Positions 22,657 through 22,938 of a stretch of DNA of 22,938 nt are shown one piece after another (positions within the stretch are counted from its first letter, which is position 1; every line of letters starts with the position of its first letter). Under the pieces are notes generated by a model. That model saw nothing but the letters and a program-made list of their open reading frames with translations. It did no database searches and was not told the DNA's origin. Source of the stretch: Methanobacterium sp. (GTDB taxonomy: Archaea > Methanobacteriota > Methanobacteria > Methanobacteriales > Methanobacteriaceae); NCBI GenBank assembly GCA_015661405.1, contig JACWMK010000035.1, forward strand, positions 1 to 22,938, given 5' to 3'. Made by a program: the position numbers and the translations under genes.

Positions 22657-22938
22657 TTAGACACCAGCTCCCTCATCTTGTATCCCATCGTAGGTAACCT
22701 TCTGATCCTTAAGCAAGCGACTTATCCATGTCGAACCCCAAGTCATCAGATCGTCTGCTTCGAATGGTTTTGGTACATATTTTTTATCATTAGCGATAAT
22801 TTTCCTTGCAAGTTCTCTATAAACTTCAGCCTGCTTAGAATCAGGAGCTCCCTCAACAGCAGTCATACCATCAAGCTCACATTTAGTAACTGTATGAGAC
22901 CTAGGAATATATTGAATCACTCCAGTTTCAGTTTTTTC
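22657..22938 (-). CDS. NifH-like nitrogenase reductase, C-terminal part only
   Basis: The gene runs off the right edge of the window. The visible 93 residues include TGVIQYIPRSHTVTKCEL and MTAVEGAPDSKQAEVYRELA, which match the C-terminal part of NifH (the IPRDN...AELRRMTVIEYAPDSKQADEYR region), followed by PKPFEADDL. The tail WGSTWISRLLKDQKVTYDGIQDEGAGV is not the usual nitrogen-fixation NifH ending. The P-loop and cluster cysteines are outside the window. It is on the same strand and upstream of the transporter and NifDK-like genes, so it is the likely reductase partner. Alternatives are CfbC or another NifH paralogue, less likely from this context. Confidence 0.85.
   Translation of the reverse strand, partial: EKTETGVIQYIPRSHTVTKCELDGMTAVEGAPDSKQAEVYRELARKIIANDKKYVPKPFEADDLMTWGSTWISRLLKDQKVTYDGIQDEGAGV

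Noticed and set aside
1..22938. CRISPR arrays, insertion sequences or prophage genes
   Set aside because: I saw no regularly spaced repeats, transposase, integrase or phage structural gene. The repeated elements present are short palindromes and one tandem promoter repeat.

Overview
The window looks like part of a methanogenic archaeon's chromosome, most likely a member of the Methanobacteriales such as Methanobacterium (inference). The reasons are very AT-rich spacers with TATA-type promoters, an HdrABC heterodisulfide-reductase-like set, a DUF5518-type membrane protein, a COG2522-type archaeal HTH regulator and nitrogenase-family genes. Nearly all genes lie on the minus strand; only the first two are on the plus strand.

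Region A (about 1-8200) is a redox and sulfur-carrier cluster. On the plus strand it has a MoaD/ThiS ubiquitin-like protein ending in Gly-Gly and a substrate-binding-like protein with no signal peptide. Converging on them from the minus strand are a GMC-type flavin oxidoreductase with extra ferredoxin-like cysteines, a ThiF/MoeB E1-like enzyme, and hdrC-hdrB-hdrA. The HdrA is fused to an MvhD-like tail that has lost every [2Fe-2S] cysteine, and HdrB lacks one cysteine of its second CCG motif. I infer one multi-protein system (E1 + sulfur carrier + Hdr electron-transfer complex + oxidoreductase) whose catalytic partner is not identified here.

Region B (about 8300-14300) is a cysteine block: cysS, tRNA-Cys(GCA), a MalY/PatB-type C-S lyase, a Cys-rich HTH regulator, cysE and cysK. 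The CysE C-terminus ends in Gly-Ile, as expected for a cysteine synthase complex.

Region C (about 14400-15800) holds a LCMT/Ppm-type methyltransferase interrupted by one in-frame TGA, and a DUF5518-type membrane protein.

Region D (15823-22938) holds the most interesting system. It has a nitrogenase-like two-subunit enzyme (NifD-like and NifK-like) that keeps the P-cluster cysteines and, in the NifD-like chain, apparent counterparts of both cofactor ligands (Cys and His). Next to it are a TauABC/SsuABC/NitT-type ABC transporter and the C-terminus of a NifH-like reductase at the right edge. The layout resembles methylthio-alkane reductase (Mar)-type sulfur-scavenging nitrogenase relatives more than a nitrogen-fixation operon.

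A shared palindrome, ATAAC-N4-GTTAT, ties B and D together. Two perfect copies bracket the TATA box of cysK, a third lies further upstream, and at least four near-perfect copies sit in the spacer upstream of the ABC-transporter genes. I infer a common, probably sulfur- or cysteine-responsive, repressor controlling both cysteine synthesis and the nitrogenase-like uptake/reduction system. The HTH gene next to cysE is a candidate regulator.

Three genes have anomalous 5' ends or internal stops: the lone substrate-binding-like gene, the ABC ATPase and the methyltransferase. Each could be genuine decay, recoding or sequence error.
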